Assembly (NCBI GenBank): GCA_016874295.1
Contig: VGUH01000017.1
Span: 1-55,000 of the forward strand
Source of the DNA: Gammaproteobacteria bacterium
GTDB lineage: Bacteria > Pseudomonadota > Gammaproteobacteria > Steroidobacterales > Steroidobacteraceae
Length of the DNA stretch: 55,000 bases
Direction: 5' to 3'
Shown: piece after piece, positions 52,560-55,000 of the stretch
How positions within the stretch are numbered: position 1 is the stretch's first letter
Layout: each line of letters starts with the position of its first letter
The notes under the pieces: model-generated
What the model was told of the DNA's origin: nothing
Seen by the model: only the letters and a program-made list of their open reading frames with translations
Database searches by the model: none
Program-made: the position numbers and the translations under genes

Positions 52560-52616
52560 CGCCGCGCGCTCCCGTTGCTGGGGCGATTCTAGCGGCGGCG
52601 CGCGCGGGTGCGCGAG

Positions 52617-53318
52617 ATGAACCTGGACCGCGGCTGGAAGAAGGCCCTGGCGGCGGTGCTGGTGATCGCCCTCGGCTATGGCGCTTTCGAGTTCGGCCGT
52701 GCGAGTTCGGGGTACTTCATCGTGAGCTCGATGCTCGAGCGCTTTGAGATGCAAAAGCGCAGCCGCGTGCTCAGCGAAGAGAACGAGTCGCTGCGCGCGC
52801 GTGTCGCCGTCGCCGAGGTTGGCCAGCAGGTCGATCGCCAGGCGCAGGCCGACGCGCAGCAGATCATGGGCGAGCTGCAGGCGGAGACCGCGCGCCAGAA
52901 GCAGGAGCTTGAGTTCTACCGCGGGCTGGTGGTGCGACAGTACGGTTCCGGGGCGCTGCGCGTGCAGGAACTGCGCGTGCGACCGGAGGAGGCAGAGCGC
53001 CGCTTCCTGGTGCTCATCACGCTGGTGCAGGCGGCGACGCGCGACACGATCGCGAACGGGACGGTCACGTTCGCGGTCGAGGGCCAGCAGGACAGGAAGC
53101 CGCTGACGCTCGCGCTGCCCGAGATCGAGATCGACCAGCGCAAGCAGTTCCCGTTTTCGCTGCGCTTCTTTCAGCAGATCGAGGTGCCGATCGAGCTGCC
53201 GCTGGATTTCCAGCCCGAGCGCCTCCACGTCGAGTATCGGCTCGGGCGCAATCCCGAACCGAACAGGCAGACCTTCGATTGGCGGGTGGAAGGCGCACCG
53301 GACGCGCCGGTGCTTTGA
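52617..53318 (+). CDS. Membrane-anchored coiled-coil protein (DUF6776-like)
   Basis: 233 residues: one N-terminal membrane helix (~8-28), a coiled coil (~38-100, rich in Glu, Arg and Gln), and a C-terminal beta domain with P-L-T-L-A-L-P-E-I and L-D-F-Q-P-E-R. The layout and the position just before erpA fit DUF6776 proteins of Pseudomonas and relatives; the family number is from memory. The function is unknown. GTG 52608 is an alternative start. Confidence 0.72.
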   Translation: MNLDRGWKKALAAVLVIALGYGAFEFGRASSGYFIVSSMLERFEMQKRSRVLSEENESLRARVAVAEVGQQVDRQAQADAQQIMGELQAETARQKQELEFYRGLVVRQYGSGALRVQELRVRPEEAERRFLVLITLVQAATRDTIANGTVTFAVEGQQDRKPLTLALPEIEIDQRKQFPFSLRFFQQIEVPIELPLDFQPERLHVEYRLGRNPEPNRQTFDWRVEGAPDAPVL

Positions 53319-53379
53319 CCCCCCACCCGGCGCGACCTAGAATTTGCCGGCAGGATTGCGGCGGCTACGGAGTGGTTCC

Positions 53380-53730
53380 TTGGGCGAAATGGCGCAAAAG
53401 AACGACGGGCTCGTGTTCACCGACGCGGCGGCGCGCAAGGTCGGGGAGCTGATCCGCGAGGAAGGCAACCCGAAGCTCAAGCTGCGCGTGTTCGTCTCCG
53501 GTGGCGGCTGCTCCGGGTTCCAGTACGGTTTCACGTTCGACGAGAAGGTCGAGGAAGGCGATGCGGAGTTTCCGAACCAGGGCGTGACGCTGCTTGTCGA
53601 TCCGCTGTCCTTCCAGTACCTCGCGGGCGCCGAGATCGACTACCGCGAGGACCTCGAGGGCGCGCAGTTCGTCATCCGCAACCCGAACGCCACCACCACC
53701 TGCGGCTGCGGCTCGTCCTTCTCGACCTGA
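53380..53730 (+). CDS. erpA: Iron-sulfur cluster insertion protein ErpA
   Basis: A-type carrier delivering Fe-S clusters to apo-proteins. 116 residues, close to E. coli ErpA (114); the three cluster cysteines are in S-G-G-G-C-S-G-F and [11 protein letters not shown] 53380 was selected because GGAG lies seven bases before it; ATG 53389, three codons later, has no properly placed site. A perfect palindrome begins two bases after its stop. Confidence 0.95.
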   Translation: MGEMAQKNDGLVFTDAAARKVGELIREEGNPKLKLRVFVSGGGCSGFQYGFTFDEKVEEGDAEFPNQGVTLLVDPLSFQYLAGAEIDYREDLEGAQFVIRNPNATTTCGCGSSFST

Positions 53731-53731
53731 T

Positions 53732-53798
53732 CGGTGCCGGGTCGCACTTATCGCACTTATTGCTTGGCAATAAGTGCGATAAGTGCGACCCGGCACCG
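53732..53798. repeat. Long palindromic repeat, copy 3, filling a convergent gap
   Basis: Two perfect 32-base arms (53732-53763 and 53767-53798) with a three-base loop TTG. It fills the entire 68-base gap between the erpA TGA and the TAG of the convergent peptidase gene except one base. The arm core is the same as in copies 1 and 2. As RNA it would form an extremely stable hairpin in both directions, so it may end both transcripts. Confidence 0.9.
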
Positions 53799-55000
53799 CT
53801 ACCGCCCGGCGTGGGTGCTCGTGGGCGCCGGCGTCGCGGAGGCGACCTGCACGGCGGGCAGCGCCGGCGCGTCGAGGCGCGCGAGCAGCGGCTCGGTCTG
53901 CGCCTTGAAGTCCGCCATCAGGCTTTCGGGAATCGGATCGGCCTTCGGCACGGTGACTCGCGCCGGGTTCTTGTACACGCCGTTGACGCGGTACTCGTAG
54001 TGCACGTGCGGGCCGCTCGCGAGCCCGGTCATGCCGACGTAGCCGATCACCTGGCCCTGGGTCACGTAGTCGCCGACCTGCTGCCCCTTGGCAAAGCGCG
54101 ACATGTGCCCGTACAGCGTCGTGATGCCGTTCTTGTGCGCCAGCACCACCGCGTTGCCGTAGCCGCCATTGCGGCCGCGGCTGGTGATGCGGCCCGCGCC
54201 GGCCGCCTTGATCGGCGTGCCGGTCGGCGCCGCGAAGTCGATGCCCTTGTGCGCGCGCACGCGGTTCAGCACCGGGTGGCGGCGCGCGCTGCTAAAGCCC
54301 GAGCTGATGCGCGCATAGTCGACCGGGTAGCGCAGGAAGGCCTTGCGTACCGGCCGCCCGTCCGGCGTGTAGTAGTCCGCCTTGCCATTCGGCCCGACGT
54401 AACGGACCGCGCGGTAGGTCTTGCCGGAATTCACGAACTCCGCGGCGAGGATGTCGCCATCGCGCACGAATTCGCCGTCCTGAAACTGCTGCTCGTAGGC
54501 GACGATGAAACTGTCGCCGGGCTGCGCCTGGTTGACGAAGTCGATGTCGTACTGGAAGACGTGGGCGAGCTCGACCGCCAGCCGGTTCGTGCCGCCGGCG
54601 AGGTTCACGGCGTCATAGAGCGAGCTCGCGATCGAGCCGTGCAGCATGTGCTCGCCGGTCTCGAGCGGATTCTCGACGATGCTCGCGCTGAACACGCCGT
54701 CCGGCCGCGTCACCGACAGCGTCGCCGTCTCGTCGATGCGCCGCGTCAGCGACTTGATCTCGCCGTCGAGGTGCGTGAGCTGGATGACGTCGCCCGGGCG
54801 GATCATGTCGAGGCTCTTGCGCACGTCCGGGAGACTGCGCAGCTCCGCGAGGCCGGAGAGCTTTAGCTGCAGGCCGCGGAACAGCTGGTCGAGCGTGTCA
54901 TTGCGGCCGATCGTGATCGCGACGAACTCGAATGAGGCCGGGGCGGCCGCCAGCACGTCGCTGACCGGCAGGTCGACGGCCGACACGGCGTCGTCGGCAA
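53799..55000 (-). CDS. M23-family zinc metallopeptidase, 5' end outside window
   Basis: Periplasmic peptidoglycan endopeptidase. About 400 C-terminal residues are visible and the frame is still open at base 55000. N-terminal part: an OapA/LysM-like segment (L-D-Q-L-F-R-G, M-I-R-P-G-D-V-I-Q-L), then a helper domain, then the M23 core with H-K-G-I-D-F-A-A-P-T-G-T-P-I (zinc His and Asp), L-Y-G-H-M-S and catalytic H-V-H-Y-E-Y-R. All metal ligands are present, so it should be active, unlike EnvC/NlpD types. In Pseudomonas a similar peptidase gene lies near erpA. Confidence 0.92.
   Translation of the reverse strand, partial: ADDAVSAVDLPVSDVLAAAPASFEFVAITIGRNDTLDQLFRGLQLKLSGLAELRSLPDVRKSLDMIRPGDVIQLTHLDGEIKSLTRRIDETATLSVTRPDGVFSASIVENPLETGEHMLHGSIASSLYDAVNLAGGTNRLAVELAHVFQYDIDFVNQAQPGDSFIVAYEQQFQDGEFVRDGDILAAEFVNSGKTYRAVRYVGPNGKADYYTPDGRPVRKAFLRYPVDYARISSGFSSARRHPVLNRVRAHKGIDFAAPTGTPIKAAGAGRITSRGRNGGYGNAVVLAHKNGITTLYGHMSRFAKGQQVGDYVTQGQVIGYVGMTGLASGPHVHYEYRVNGVYKNPARVTVPKADPIPESLMADFKAQTEPLLARLDAPALPAVQVASATPAPTSTHAGR

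Overview
The window is GC-rich, gene-dense DNA carrying chromosomal housekeeping genes and no plasmid, phage or rRNA signal. The gene set points to a gammaproteobacterium: the macromolecular-synthesis block rpsU-yqeY-dnaG-rpoD beside tsaD, yqgE-ruvX-pyrB beside tonB-gshB, pilT next to yggS/yggT, a fused chorismate mutase/prephenate dehydrogenase, split NrdJa/NrdJb, and DUF6776-type gene/erpA/M23. The style resembles Steroidobacter, Nevskia or Xanthomonas relatives, but that placement is inference.

Layout. 1-2.2 kb: an overlapping operon of exported proteins (Ig-like lipoprotein, metzincin protease, exported partner). 2.3-8.4 kb: membrane EEP hydrolase, rpoD, dnaG, a Mur-ligase remnant, yqeY, rpsU. 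8.5-13.4 kb: tsaD, folB-folK with convergent folM, a MidA-like methyltransferase, uppP. 13.4-18 kb: cca, an aminopeptidase lipoprotein, an NDUFA9-like epimerase, a DegQ protease. 18-22.6 kb: an NrdR-type control region, then nrdJa with an intein, nrdJb and a terminator. 22.6-28.5 kb: cell-wall, nucleotide and secreted enzymes, HU. 28.6-31.5 kb: DUF4426-type gene, yggT, yggS and a divergent pilT/pilU-like gene. 31.6-38.2 kb: pyrK-pyrB-ruvX-yqgE, tonB-gshB, a broken pil-chp chemosensory locus, rsmE. 38.3-44 kb: ampD, btuF, cobO-btuB under a cobalamin riboswitch, an IMPase-like phosphatase, btuD. 44-55 kb: pdxH, tyrA, a Fur-boxed fbpABC iron transporter, btuC, rppH, hemJ, erpA and an M23 peptidase.

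How it fits together. DNA-precursor synthesis runs through a B12-dependent class II ribonucleotide reductase, and the same window encodes most of a cobalamin uptake and activation route (BtuB, BtuF, BtuC, BtuD, adenosyltransferase) with a riboswitch. Iron uptake and Fe-S/haem genes (FbpABC, ErpA, HemJ) cluster on the right.

Most notable: an intein splits the catalytic N-x-C-x-E motif of NrdJ; the single twitching ATPase gene reads as PilT in its first half and PilU in its second; pilG has a nonsense codon and is joined directly to the last 33 codons of a PilL/ChpA-like receiver, with pilH, pilI and pilJ absent; and a family of long perfect palindromes occupies gene ends, one of them apparently supplying a start codon.
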